Part shown: positions 1-7,666 of the stretch, one piece after another | How the letters are laid out: each line of letters begins with the position of its first letter | How positions within the stretch are numbered: position 1 is the first letter of the stretch | Assembly: GCF_013297935.1 (NCBI RefSeq) | Contig: NZ_JAAFIX010000003.1 | Coordinates: forward strand, 124,001 to 188,000 | Reading direction: 5' to 3' | Length of the DNA stretch: 64,000 bases | DNA from: Rhodoferax sp. | GTDB lineage: Bacteria > Pseudomonadota > Gammaproteobacteria > Burkholderiales > Burkholderiaceae_C | Notes under the pieces: generated by a model | Database searches by the model: none | Told to the model about the DNA's origin: nothing | The model's input: the letters and a program-made list of their open reading frames with translations, nothing else | Position numbers and translations under genes: made by a program

Positions 1-383
1 GCGCTGCTGATGCGCAAGGTGCCGCGCAGCGGGTAGCCGGTTTCTACGGTTTTGAGGGCCACCAGCTTGGCAGCGCCGCCTTGGGCATCGCTGGCGCGGG
101 CCATGGTGGGGAAACCCAGGGTGTGAACCACCTGCAGGCCGAGTGCGCGGGCACGCTCTTCAAAAGCCGCGGGGGGCTTGTTGTCGCTGGAGATGACGGC
201 ATCGCCACCCAGCAGCTGGCGCGCATCGCGCTGTAGGCCGCCTTGCAGCCGGTCGGCAAAAAAGCCCACCGCCGTGAGCGCCGCCACGGCCAGCGTGACC
301 GCCAGAATGAGCAAACGCAGCTCGCCGGAGCGCACATCGCGCCAAAGGGTGCGCCATCCGAGGCGCCAGAAAGACAGGTTCAT
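1..383 (-). CDS. ABC transporter permease, FtsX/YbbP-like, N-terminal part (cut by window edge)
   Basis: An open frame starts at an ATG at 383 and runs off the left edge, so only the first ~127 residues are present. It opens with MNLSFWRLGWRTLWRDVRSG and a hydrophobic helix (about residues 24-42). It continues with a periplasmic-looking stretch containing RQLLGGDAVISSD, as in YbbP-type permeases that work with an YbbA/LolD-like ATPase on lipophilic substrates or lipases. The fold assignment rests on this N-terminal pattern only. The four-helix core and C-terminus lie outside the window. It reads in the same direction as the sulP gene 233 bp upstream. That gap shows no feature I can name. Confidence 0.7.
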   Translation of the reverse strand, partial: MNLSFWRLGWRTLWRDVRSGELRLLILAVTLAVAALTAVGFFADRLQGGLQRDARQLLGGDAVISSDNKPPAAFEERARALGLQVVHTLGFPTMARASDAQGGAAKLVALKTVETGYPLRGTLRISS

Positions 384-616
384 GCCGCCACCTTACCAGC
401 TTGGGAAAAGCCACAAACAATGCGGGCCGGGTTTACCCGGTGGGGAGGCGCATAGGCATTGTGATGGCACGGGCTTCAGGATGGGGGCCTCTGCACTCGC
501 CCGGCCATAACTGGCTCATCGCAACCCGACACCGAGGTATCGCACCGTGCTTTCCTGCTTGGTGCGTCCCGGGATCAATTGCGCTGAACGAATGGCGGGC
601 GAGGATGCATCGGGGC

Positions 617-2098
617 TCAGTGCCCCATCAAGATGTTGTCTGCAAGGTCCTTGTCATGCACGCCGAACTTATCGACCATGGTTGCGCTGGCCTGGTTGAG
701 CCCGAGCACATTCACCTCCACGCCCTTGCGGCGGAACTTGAGCACCACCTTGTCGAGCGCGCTGACCGCCGTAATGTCCCAGAAGTGAGCGTGGGTGAGG
801 TCGATGCAGACAGTGCTCTGCGTGGAGTCGAAATCAAACGCATCGACAAAGCGCTCGGCCGAGGCGAAAAAGACTTGGCCATAAATCTCGTAGGTGCGCG
901 TCTGGCCCTCATGCTCAGACTTCACTTGGATGACCAAAATCTGTGCAATCTTGTGGGCGAAGAAGAAGCCTGAGAGCAACACCCCAGTCAGCACGCCGCG
1001 CGCCAAGTCGTGGGTGTAGACGGTAACCGCCACGGTCGCCAGCATGACGAAGCTCGAGCTCTTCGGATGCTCCCGCAGGTTCTTGAATGACCCCCAGTTG
1101 AAAGTGCCGATAGACACCATCACCATCACGGCAACGAGTGCAGCCATCGGAATTTGCTTAACCCAGTCGCCCAAGAACACGACCAGAATCAGCAGTACGA
1201 CCCCTGCGATCAGGGTGGACAGACGTCCGCGACCGCCGGACTTCACGTTAATGACCGACTGCCCAATCATGGCGCAGCCCGCCATGCCGCCGATGAATCC
1301 GGTAGCGATATTGGCAACGCCCTGTCCCACGCACTCGCGGTTTTTGTTGCTCTTGGTATCGGTCATCTCGTCCACGATGGTGGCAGTCATCAGCGACTCC
1401 AGCAGACCGACCACCATCAACGTGACGGAGTACGGCAGGATGATGCGCAGCGTTTCCCAATTGAGGGGTACGTCAGGCAGCAGGAACACCGGCAAGCTGT
1501 TGGGCAACTCACCCATGTCGCCCACGGTTCGGATATTCAGGCCCAGATAGATGGACACGCCAGTGAGCAGCACGATGGCGACAAGCGGAGACGGCACGGC
1601 CTTGGTGATGTAGGGCAGCCCGTAAATGATGGCCAACCCGGCGGCAGTCATGGCATAGACCTGCCAACCTACGTTGGTCAATTCAGGCAACTGGGCCATG
1701 AAGATCAGAATGGCCAGCGCGTTGACAAAGCCGGTCACCACCGAGCGGGAAACGAAGCGCATCAAGGCGCCCAGCTTGACCCAACCCGCAAAGATTTGCA
1801 GTACGCCCGTCAGCACCGTAGCAGCGAGCAGGTATTGAAGTCCGTGGTCTTTGACCAGCGAGGCAATCACCAGCGCCATGGCACCGGTCGCCGCCGAAAT
1901 CATGCCCGGGCGACCCCCTGCGAAGGCAATGATGGTCGCAATGGAAAACGACGCATACAGACCAACCTTCGGGTCGACCCCCGCGATGATGGAGAAAGCG
2001 ATTGCTTCAGGAATCAGGGCCAGCGCAACCACCAGACCGGCGAGCACATCGTTGCGGACATTGGAAAACCAGTCCGACTTCAGCGTGGTAAGTGACAT
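617..2098 (-). CDS. SulP family anion transporter with STAS domain
   Basis: 493 residues. The first ~375 residues are a membrane domain of many hydrophobic helices with the SulP opening ([20 protein letters not shown]) and the conserved internal segment around [20 protein letters not shown]. The last ~100 residues form a cytoplasmic STAS domain ([20 protein letters not shown]). SulP proteins carry sulfate, bicarbonate or related anions across the inner membrane, and sequence alone does not fix the substrate. The gene is downstream of the molybdate/tungstate and formate genes on the same strand, but 376 bp of non-coding DNA separates it from moeA. No strong ribosome site precedes the ATG. Confidence 0.88.
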   Translation of the reverse strand: MSLTTLKSDWFSNVRNDVLAGLVVALALIPEAIAFSIIAGVDPKVGLYASFSIATIIAFAGGRPGMISAATGAMALVIASLVKDHGLQYLLAATVLTGVLQIFAGWVKLGALMRFVSRSVVTGFVNALAILIFMAQLPELTNVGWQVYAMTAAGLAIIYGLPYITKAVPSPLVAIVLLTGVSIYLGLNIRTVGDMGELPNSLPVFLLPDVPLNWETLRIILPYSVTLMVVGLLESLMTATIVDEMTDTKSNKNRECVGQGVANIATGFIGGMAGCAMIGQSVINVKSGGRGRLSTLIAGVVLLILVVFLGDWVKQIPMAALVAVMVMVSIGTFNWGSFKNLREHPKSSSFVMLATVAVTVYTHDLARGVLTGVLLSGFFFAHKIAQILVIQVKSEHEGQTRTYEIYGQVFFASAERFVDAFDFDSTQSTVCIDLTHAHFWDITAVSALDKVVLKFRRKGVEVNVLGLNQASATMVDKFGVHDKDLADNILMGH

Positions 2099-2474
2099 AG
2101 AAATTGAGGACGACGCACGGGCGCAATCCAGATAGGAGGACAGAAATGAACCCGGGTCGCACTTGGCGACTGGTCAGGTGTAAAGATTCAGGCTGGGCCG
2201 GGTGCCCGGCTGCCTTAAGGTGGTGTCACGGAATAAAAGTAGCCGCGTGGCATATCGGCGCCCCGGTAGTGCACGGGGCAAAGTAGATAGGTCAGTAAAC
2301 ACCGCGACATGCAGAGAATTCTATCCCGCGGCCCCAACAGGGCGGCCCTCAATCTTTGCTAACGGGCTATCCCGCTGAAAGCATGCTTAATGGTTTGCGG
2401 GCAGTAGCACACCCCACCAACGGAGCCAAGTCAACACTCCGCAGACCCACAGCCCGCGCTACAAAGTCGCCGCG
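2099..2474. other. 376-bp intergenic stretch between sulP and moeA
   Basis: No convincing gene is seen on either strand. A short hairpin (GCCCCG, 8-nt loop, CGGGGC) lies at 2260-2279 but has no T-run on the minus side, so it is not a good terminator for the upstream moeA operon. The region presumably holds the sulP promoter. I could not pick out a convincing -35/-10 pair. Confidence 0.5.
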
Positions 2475-3740
2475 CTACATCACTCCGTCAAACATCATCA
2501 CGCTGACCGCATCACCCACCGCCACGTTGCCCTGCTCGTGGCCCAGCACGATGAGACCGTTGGCTTGCACCATGGAGCTGAGCACGCCCGAGCCTTGGTT
2601 GCCGGTGGTGCGCACTTGCAAGCGCCCGTCTGCGCCGGTGCTGACGATGCCGCGCTGGTACTCGGTGCGGCCGGCTTTCTTGCGCATGACCTCTTGGCTG
2701 TGGGCCTGCAAGAGCGGCAAAGGCTTGGGGGTGGCGCCCATCATCTGCAAGAGCGCCGGGCGCACCAGCGACAAAAAGGTCACCATGACCGCCACCGGGT
2801 TGCCCGGCAGGCCAAACAGCACGGTGCTGCCGATGCGGCCCAGCGCAAACGGGCGGCCCGGCCGCATGGCGATGCGCCAAAAGGCCACATCGCCCAGGCG
2901 GGCCATCATGCCTTTGGTGAAATCGGCCTCGCCCACGCTCACGCCGCCGCTGCTGATGATCACATCGGCCTGCGCGGCGGCGCTGCGAAACGCGGCCTCC
3001 AGCGCAACAGGCTCGTCGGGCACCACACCCAGCTCCACCACCTCGCAGCCCAGGCGCTCCAGCAGGCTGGTCACGGTGTAGCGGTTGCTGTCAAACACTG
3101 CGCCCTCGCGCAGCGCCTCGCCGGGGGATTGCACCTCGTCGCCGGTAGACATGTAGGCCACTTTCAGGCGGCGCACCACGGGCAGCTCTTTCAGGCCCAA
3201 ACTGGCCGCTAGCCCAAGTGCCGCGGGCGCTAGCAGCTCACCTTTTGATAGCGCTACGCCACCGAGTTGCAGGTCTTCTCCGCGCAGGCGGCGGTTGTCG
3301 CCCGGGCGCAGGCGGTCTGCAGGAATTTGCACCAGGTCGCCCTGCACGGTGGTCATTTCGTGCGGCACCACAGTGTCCAGCCCGGCGGGCAGGATGGCGC
3401 CGGTCATGACCTTGAGGCATTCGCCCGGCTGCAGTGTGCCCGTCCACGCTTTGCCAGCGAGCGCAGTGCCTGCCACGCGCAGTTGCAACTGGGCCGCCAC
3501 GGCCAGCAGGGTGCCGCTGAAGGCAAACCCGTCCATGGCCGAGTTGTCGTGGGCGGGCACGGCCATGCCGGAAATCACGTCGGCGGCCAGCACCCGGCCT
3601 GCGCACTGTCGCAGGGGCAGGGTCTGGGTGCCCTGCACCGGCGCGACCATGCGGGCGATGAAGGCGTTGGCGTCGTCCATGCGCAGGGCTTGTGGGTCGT
3701 AGCCCTGCAAAGAGCGGGAGATAGCGTCCAGAGAGTTCAT
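2475..3740 (-). CDS. moeA: Molybdopterin molybdenumtransferase MoeA
   Basis: 421 residues. MoeA inserts molybdate (or tungstate) into adenylylated molybdopterin, the last step of metal insertion before bis-MGD formation by MobA. The family landmarks are present in order: AVPAHDNSAMDGFAF near residue 63, VMTGAILPAGLDTVV near 113, the MoaB/Mog-like core STGDEV and DSNRYT, and ISSGGVSVGEADF. A C-terminal domain follows from about residue 340. The ATG at 3740 overlaps the mobA stop as TGATG, so translation is probably coupled. It is the last gene of the formate dehydrogenase/tungstate operon. Residues about 162-180 are encoded by DNA matching a dispersed repeat. Confidence 0.96.
   Translation of the reverse strand: MNSLDAISRSLQGYDPQALRMDDANAFIARMVAPVQGTQTLPLRQCAGRVLAADVISGMAVPAHDNSAMDGFAFSGTLLAVAAQLQLRVAGTALAGKAWTGTLQPGECLKVMTGAILPAGLDTVVPHEMTTVQGDLVQIPADRLRPGDNRRLRGEDLQLGGVALSKGELLAPAALGLAASLGLKELPVVRRLKVAYMSTGDEVQSPGEALREGAVFDSNRYTVTSLLERLGCEVVELGVVPDEPVALEAAFRSAAAQADVIISSGGVSVGEADFTKGMMARLGDVAFWRIAMRPGRPFALGRIGSTVLFGLPGNPVAVMVTFLSLVRPALLQMMGATPKPLPLLQAHSQEVMRKKAGRTEYQRGIVSTGADGRLQVRTTGNQGSGVLSSMVQANGLIVLGHEQGNVAVGDAVSVMMFDGVM
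3201..3257. repeat. Dispersed repeat family A, copy inside moeA
   Basis: Read on the minus strand it runs GCGCTATCAAAAGGTGAGCT, then GCTAGCGCCC, about 10 nt, and GGGCTAGCGGCCA. This matches the family pattern GCTAT-n-AGCTGCT-n-GCGC-n-GCTAG-n-GGCC. The match lies within a normally conserved part of MoeA, so chance or conversion toward the protein sequence cannot be excluded. Confidence 0.5.
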
Positions 3741-4447
3741 CAGGTTTCGAGCTGGCGGAGTTCGTCCAGCGTGTTGGCGTTGGCAAAGGCGCGAGGGTCG
3801 TCCCCCAGCGCATCAAAGGGCACTGCGGTGCAGCGCAGGGTGGCAGTCCAGGCGTCGACCTTGCGGCCGCCGCTGCTCAAAAAGGCGTGCAAACCGGGCG
3901 CCACCGCCGTGCGCATGAGGCAAAACACGGGCTGGGCGCGCAAGGTTATTTGCCCATCGCGCCCGGCCTCGGGGGCCATCACCACGGCCATGTCGGCATC
4001 GGCTTGCAGCAAGGCGGCCAAGAGGCGCTGGGCCATATCCAGAGGGAACAGCGGGCTGTCGCAGGGCACGGTGAGCATTAGCGGGGTGGCGCACACATCG
4101 AGCCCGGCTTGAAAACCGGCCAGCGGCCCGGCGAACTCGCTATCGCGGTCCGGCACCACCTGCACGCGCCCGGCACCCAGAGTGGCCTCGCCCAAGGCGC
4201 GGTAGACCTCGGGGTTGCGGTTGGCATTGACGATGGCTTGCGCCACCGCCCCGCCGAGCGCCCCGCCCTGCTGGGCCTGCAGGCGCTGCAAAGCGTGTTG
4301 CGCCATGGGCAGGCCGTTGAAGAGTTGGAGGCCTTTGTCGACCCCGCCCATGCGCATGCCGCGGCCACCCGCCAGCACCAGGGCCGTGATGTCCTGCAAG
4401 CTCGGGGCGTGGGCCGGGTGCGCCGGTACAGATTCAGTTTTTGGCAT
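3740..4447 (-). CDS. mobA: Molybdenum cofactor guanylyltransferase MobA
   Basis: 235 residues from the ATG at 4447. An in-frame TTG at 4489 would lengthen the overlap with tupA to 56 bp and is less likely. MobA transfers GMP from GTP to Mo/W-molybdopterin to build (bis-)MGD, the cofactor of formate dehydrogenase. The nucleotide-binding signature LVLAGGRGMRMGGVDKGLQL lies near residue 24, and a DXD-like metal site segment (LTVPCDSPLFP) near residue 122. The start overlaps the end of tupA by 14 bp and the stop overlaps moeA by 1 bp. This places MGD assembly in the same operon as its client enzyme. Confidence 0.93.
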   Translation of the reverse strand: MPKTESVPAHPAHAPSLQDITALVLAGGRGMRMGGVDKGLQLFNGLPMAQHALQRLQAQQGGALGGAVAQAIVNANRNPEVYRALGEATLGAGRVQVVPDRDSEFAGPLAGFQAGLDVCATPLMLTVPCDSPLFPLDMAQRLLAALLQADADMAVVMAPEAGRDGQITLRAQPVFCLMRTAVAPGLHAFLSSGGRKVDAWTATLRCTAVPFDALGDDPRAFANANTLDELRQLET

Positions 4448-5264
4448 TCGGGAAGAAAAGTGGTTCACCACCGATTTTGTAGCCTGCAATGACCGCCTGG
4501 CCCGCCGCTGACGTCACCCAACCCACAAATTTCGCCGCGCCGGTGGTGTTCACATGCGGATGCTTGGCGGGGTTCACCGGTAGCACGCCGTATTGGTTGA
4601 AGAGCTGCTTGTCGCCTTCCACCAGGATCACCAGATCCGCCCGGTTTTTGAAATTGAGCCAGGTACCCCGGTCGGTGAGGACGTAGCCACCGGTGGAGGC
4701 GGCAATGTTGAGGGCCGGGCCCATGCCACAGCCGCACTCGCGGTAGCTGGCGAATTTGGGGGCCTCCAGGCCGCTGGCTTTCCAGTAGCGCAGTTCGGCG
4801 GCGTGGGTGCCGCTGCGGTCGCCGCGGGAGACAAAGTTGCCACCGGCGGCTGCCAGCTTTTTGAAGGCCGCCACAATGTCTTTGCCGCGCACTGCCGCAG
4901 GGTCTGCAGCAGGGCCCACCAGCACAAAGTCGTTGTACATGACCGGCAGGCGCTGGGTGGCAAAGCCTTCTTGCACCAGTTTTTCTTCGGCGGCCTGGTC
5001 GTGCACAAACAGCACATCGACATCGCCGCGCCGGCCCATGTCGATGGCTTGGCCGGTGCCCACGGCCACCACCTTCACATCAACCCCCGTGGCGGCTTTG
5101 AAGGCGGGCAACAAGTGGGCAAACAAGCCCGATTGCTCAGTGGAGGTGGTAGACGCCATCACCAGCGCCTGCGCTTGCGCAGCACCTGCCGCTACTAAAA
5201 CAATAGCTGCCAGCGCATATTTCACGGGGGCTAGAGCCCTGAATGACTTATATTTTTGAATCAC
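4434..5264 (-). CDS. tupA: Tungstate ABC transporter, periplasmic binding protein TupA
   Basis: 276 residues with a GTG start at 5264, preceded by a good ribosome site (AGGGAGAAGGA), in GTGA overlap with tupC. A signal peptide of ~33 residues ends at AQAQA. The mature protein begins LVMASTTSTEQSGL, which carries the TTSTxxSGL motif of TupA oxyanion binders. It continues with GTGQAIDMGRRGDVDVLFVHD and FVSRGDRSGTHAAE, both typical of TupA rather than the molybdate binder ModA. It should capture tungstate (possibly molybdate) in the periplasm for TupBC. Metal preference is family-based inference. About 20 residues of the signal peptide are encoded by a dispersed repeat. Confidence 0.92.
   Translation of the reverse strand: MIQKYKSFRALAPVKYALAAIVLVAAGAAQAQALVMASTTSTEQSGLFAHLLPAFKAATGVDVKVVAVGTGQAIDMGRRGDVDVLFVHDQAAEEKLVQEGFATQRLPVMYNDFVLVGPAADPAAVRGKDIVAAFKKLAAAGGNFVSRGDRSGTHAAELRYWKASGLEAPKFASYRECGCGMGPALNIAASTGGYVLTDRGTWLNFKNRADLVILVEGDKQLFNQYGVLPVNPAKHPHVNTTGAAKFVGWVTSAAGQAVIAGYKIGGEPLFFPNAKN
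5189..5250. repeat. Dispersed repeat family A, copy encoding the tupA signal peptide
   Basis: On the minus strand: GGGCTCTAGCCCCC, AT-rich spacer, GCGCTGGCAGCTATTGTTTT, AGTAGC. It fits the same pattern as the intergenic copies at 27489 and 40702. It is translated into the hydrophobic core of the TupA export signal. Confidence 0.7.
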
Positions 5265-5971
5265 AGTCCTTCTCCCTTTACAAAATTAGCCGCCTCTGGG
5301 GAATGCAAGCGCAGGGTCGCGTTGTCAAAAAATTCCAAAACCGGCAAGTCCGCCAACAAGCGCCCCTGCTCCAGATAAATCACCCGGCTGGCCAAGCGCT
5401 TGACCTGCCCGAGGTTGTGGCTGGCAAACACCATGGTGCCGGCAAAGCCCTGCACTGTGGACTCGACCTCGCGCTTGGAGTGCAGGTCCAGGCTGGCGGT
5501 GGGCTCGTCCAGCAAGAGCAGCTGGGGCTCCAGCGCCAGCGCGCGGGCCAAGGCCACCCGCTGGGTTTGGCCGACCGAGAGTTGGCGCCCGCGCCGCTGT
5601 GCAACGTCGCGCAGGCCGGCCGCCTCCAAGGCTTGCAGGGCACGCTCACGCGCCTGCGGCCAGCGCACGCCCTGCAACCACAAGGCCAGCGCCACATTGC
5701 TCTGCACACTGAGCCGCAACAGCACGGGCCGCTGAAACAGCATGGCCTGCCGCACGCCGGGCCCGCCCTGCACCGAACCCGTGAGCGGCTTTTGCAAACC
5801 GTGCAGCACGCGCAGCAAGGTGGACTTGCCGCTCCCGTTGGCCCCCACCAGCGCCACCCGCTCGCCGGGCGCAATCTGCAGACTCACCCCGTTGAGCGCC
5901 AGCGGTGCGCCGTGGCGCGGGGTGAGCGCGACCGACACGTTGTGGACCTGCAGAAAGGGCGCGGGCGTCAC
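5261..5971 (-). CDS. tupC: Tungstate ABC transporter ATP-binding protein TupC
   Basis: 236 residues from a GTG start at 5971. All ABC ATPase motifs are present: Walker A GANGSGKST (near residue 41), signature LSVGQTQRVALARALAL (near 136), Walker B LLLLDEPTASLD and the switch histidine segment VFASHNLGQVKRLA. It powers import of tungstate through TupB. The start overlaps the tupB stop (GTGA) and its stop overlaps the tupA start (GTGA), so the three genes are translationally coupled. Confidence 0.92.
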   Translation of the reverse strand: MTPAPFLQVHNVSVALTPRHGAPLALNGVSLQIAPGERVALVGANGSGKSTLLRVLHGLQKPLTGSVQGGPGVRQAMLFQRPVLLRLSVQSNVALALWLQGVRWPQARERALQALEAAGLRDVAQRRGRQLSVGQTQRVALARALALEPQLLLLDEPTASLDLHSKREVESTVQGFAGTMVFASHNLGQVKRLASRVIYLEQGRLLADLPVLEFFDNATLRLHSPEAANFVKGEGL

Positions 5972-6702
5972 CGTGGCGCCCCCACTGCCGCGGCCGACTC
6001 GGGGCCTGCGGCGTCGGCCTTTTGCAACCAGGCGCGCACGGCGGCCAGCAGCAACTGCAGGGCCAGCACCACGCCCAGCAGCACCAGACCCAGGCCCATG
6101 GCCAGCGGCAAGTCGCCCTTGCTGGTTTCCAGCGCAATGGCGGTGGTCATGACGCGGGTAAAACCGTCCATATTACCGCCGACCAGCATGACCGCGCCCA
6201 CCTCTGCAATGGCACGGCCAAACGCCGCCAAGGCCACGGTGAGCAAGGCACTGCGCTCGTCCCAGGCCAACAACAAACCGCGCAGCCGGGGCCCGGCACC
6301 CACCGAGCGAAGCTGCTCGCCATGGGCGGCGTCGGCGTCTTCGACGACCTGGCGTACCAGCGCAATCACTATCGGCAAGACCAGCACGGTTTGCGCCAGC
6401 AACATGGCTTTGAAAGAATAGAGCCACCCCAAAAACCCGAGCGGGCCAGAGCGCGAGAGGAGCAAATACACCGCCAGCCCTACCACCACCGAGGGCAGCG
6501 ACAGCAGGGTGTTGAGCAGCGCCAGCACCACCCCGCGGCCGGCAAACCGGCTCACCGCCAGCCATGCGCCCAACACCACGCCCACGCCGCAGGCCAAGAG
6601 AGTGGCCAAGGCGCTCAGCGCCAGTGAGCGCCCCACAATTGACCACAGCATGGGGTCCGCATCGGCAATCAGCTGCAAAGCGGCCAGGCCGCTGTCCCCC
6701 AA
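5968..6702 (-). CDS. tupB: Tungstate ABC transporter permease TupB
   Basis: About 244 residues from a TTG at 6702, just after the fdhD stop. An ATG at 6651 is the alternative, but the segment before it (LAALQLIADADP) looks like the normal N-terminus of the family, so TTG is preferred. The frame is open further upstream but there it overlaps fdhD and is not coding. Several membrane helices are visible, with the permease coupling loop around GRAIAEVGAVMLVGGNMDGF. It forms the channel of the TupABC importer. The permease-ATPase-binder order is reversed relative to many tupABC loci. Confidence 0.87.
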   Translation of the reverse strand: MGDSGLAALQLIADADPMLWSIVGRSLALSALATLLACGVGVVLGAWLAVSRFAGRGVVLALLNTLLSLPSVVVGLAVYLLLSRSGPLGFLGWLYSFKAMLLAQTVLVLPIVIALVRQVVEDADAAHGEQLRSVGAGPRLRGLLLAWDERSALLTVALAAFGRAIAEVGAVMLVGGNMDGFTRVMTTAIALETSKGDLPLAMGLGLVLLGVVLALQLLLAAVRAWLQKADAAGPESAAAVGAPR

Positions 6703-6707
6703 AGAGC

Positions 6708-7658
6708 TCAAGCGCCGGCCCCGAGGGGTTCCGGCACCGTCTCCCACTGCAGGCGGTGCGCGCCGCTGAAACACAGAAAGCGGGTGTTGAGAGCCCGGCC
6801 AATGGCGCACAGGCCCAGATCGGTGGCCACAGCGTGGCCCATTTGGGTCATGCCACTGCGGGAGATCACCACGGCCACGCCCATCTGGGCGGCTTTCATG
6901 ACCATTTCGCTGGTCAGGCGGCCGGTGGTGTAAAAAATAAGACCATTCACATCGAGTGGCGCAGCGGCAAGGAGTCGGGGCGGCAGAGCACTTTGCTCCG
7001 TGTCCCCCGCCCGCTGCGGGGGCTCCTCCTTGACCTGCGCAAAACGCTCCGCCGCCCCGCCGCCAAGGGCCTGCAGCGCCATCCAGCCGGCAATGGTGTC
7101 GATGGCGTTGTGGCGGCCCACGTCTTCTACAAAAATCAGGCGCTCGCTCCCCCGGAACAAGGCGCAACCGTGCACCGAGCCGGCAGATTTGTAGGTGCTG
7201 TCTTGCAAGCGGATGGTGTTGACGATGTCATACACCTGCGCCTGTGTGACCACGGTGGGCGGCAGCGCAATGCCCTCAATGTGCTGCATGACCTCGCCAA
7301 ACAAGCTGCCCTGGCCGCAACCGGTGGTGACCACCCGCTTGGCGGTCTTGGCCTCGACGTCGGCAATGCCGCCTATGGTTTTGACGGCTGCGGCCCCGAC
7401 CTCCCAGTCCACGGTGATGGAGTCGATAGCACGCGCATCGGGCACCAGCCGCTGGTTGATTAGGTACCCCAGCACCAGCCACTCGGGGCGCTCGCCCAGG
7501 GTCATGAGGGTGACGAGTTCGCGCTTGTCGACATACACCGTGAGTGGGCGCTCCGCCGGAATCTCCAGCGCCTGCCGCTCCCCATGCTGGTTGACCACCA
7601 TGATGCTGTGCGTCAGTGGCGCACGGGCTTGGGTGAGGTATGGCAGGGCAGCGGTCAT
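6708..7658 (-). CDS. fdhD: Formate dehydrogenase accessory sulfurtransferase FdhD
   Basis: 316 residues from the ATG at 7658, 8 bp after the alpha subunit stop. FdhD passes sulfur from a cysteine desulfurase to the Mo/W-bis-MGD cofactor and loads it into formate dehydrogenase. Family segments are RPLTVYVDKRELVTLM, TTGCGQGSLFGEV, EDVGRHNAIDTIAG and FYTTGRLTSEMVMKAAQMGV. Only one cysteine (Cys114) is present where E. coli FdhD has a C-x-x-C pair. About 25 residues (~202-226, including [18 protein letters not shown]) are an insertion encoded by a family B repeat, between the DVGRHN helix and the TTGR segment. The homologous core continues in frame after it. Confidence 0.93.
   Translation of the reverse strand: MTAALPYLTQARAPLTHSIMVVNQHGERQALEIPAERPLTVYVDKRELVTLMTLGERPEWLVLGYLINQRLVPDARAIDSITVDWEVGAAAVKTIGGIADVEAKTAKRVVTTGCGQGSLFGEVMQHIEGIALPPTVVTQAQVYDIVNTIRLQDSTYKSAGSVHGCALFRGSERLIFVEDVGRHNAIDTIAGWMALQALGGGAAERFAQVKEEPPQRAGDTEQSALPPRLLAAAPLDVNGLIFYTTGRLTSEMVMKAAQMGVAVVISRSGMTQMGHAVATDLGLCAIGRALNTRFLCFSGAHRLQWETVPEPLGAGA
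6980..7055. repeat. Hairpin repeat family B, copy A, in frame inside fdhD
   Basis: 17-bp arms (6980-6996 and 7039-7055, 14 of 17 paired) enclose a 42-nt loop. The loop is almost the same as in the copy at 28601-28692: it carries CGTGTCCCCCGCCCGCTGC and GGCTCCTCCTTGACCT. The arm sequence differs from the other copies. It is read through by fdhD without a frameshift. Confidence 0.8.
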
Positions 7659-7666
7659 AGCGTTTT

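Noticed and set aside
6703..7167. Upstream extension of the tupB frame
   Set aside because: It overlaps fdhD completely and encodes Arg/Pro-rich sequence unlike any permease; the TTG at 6702 fits better.
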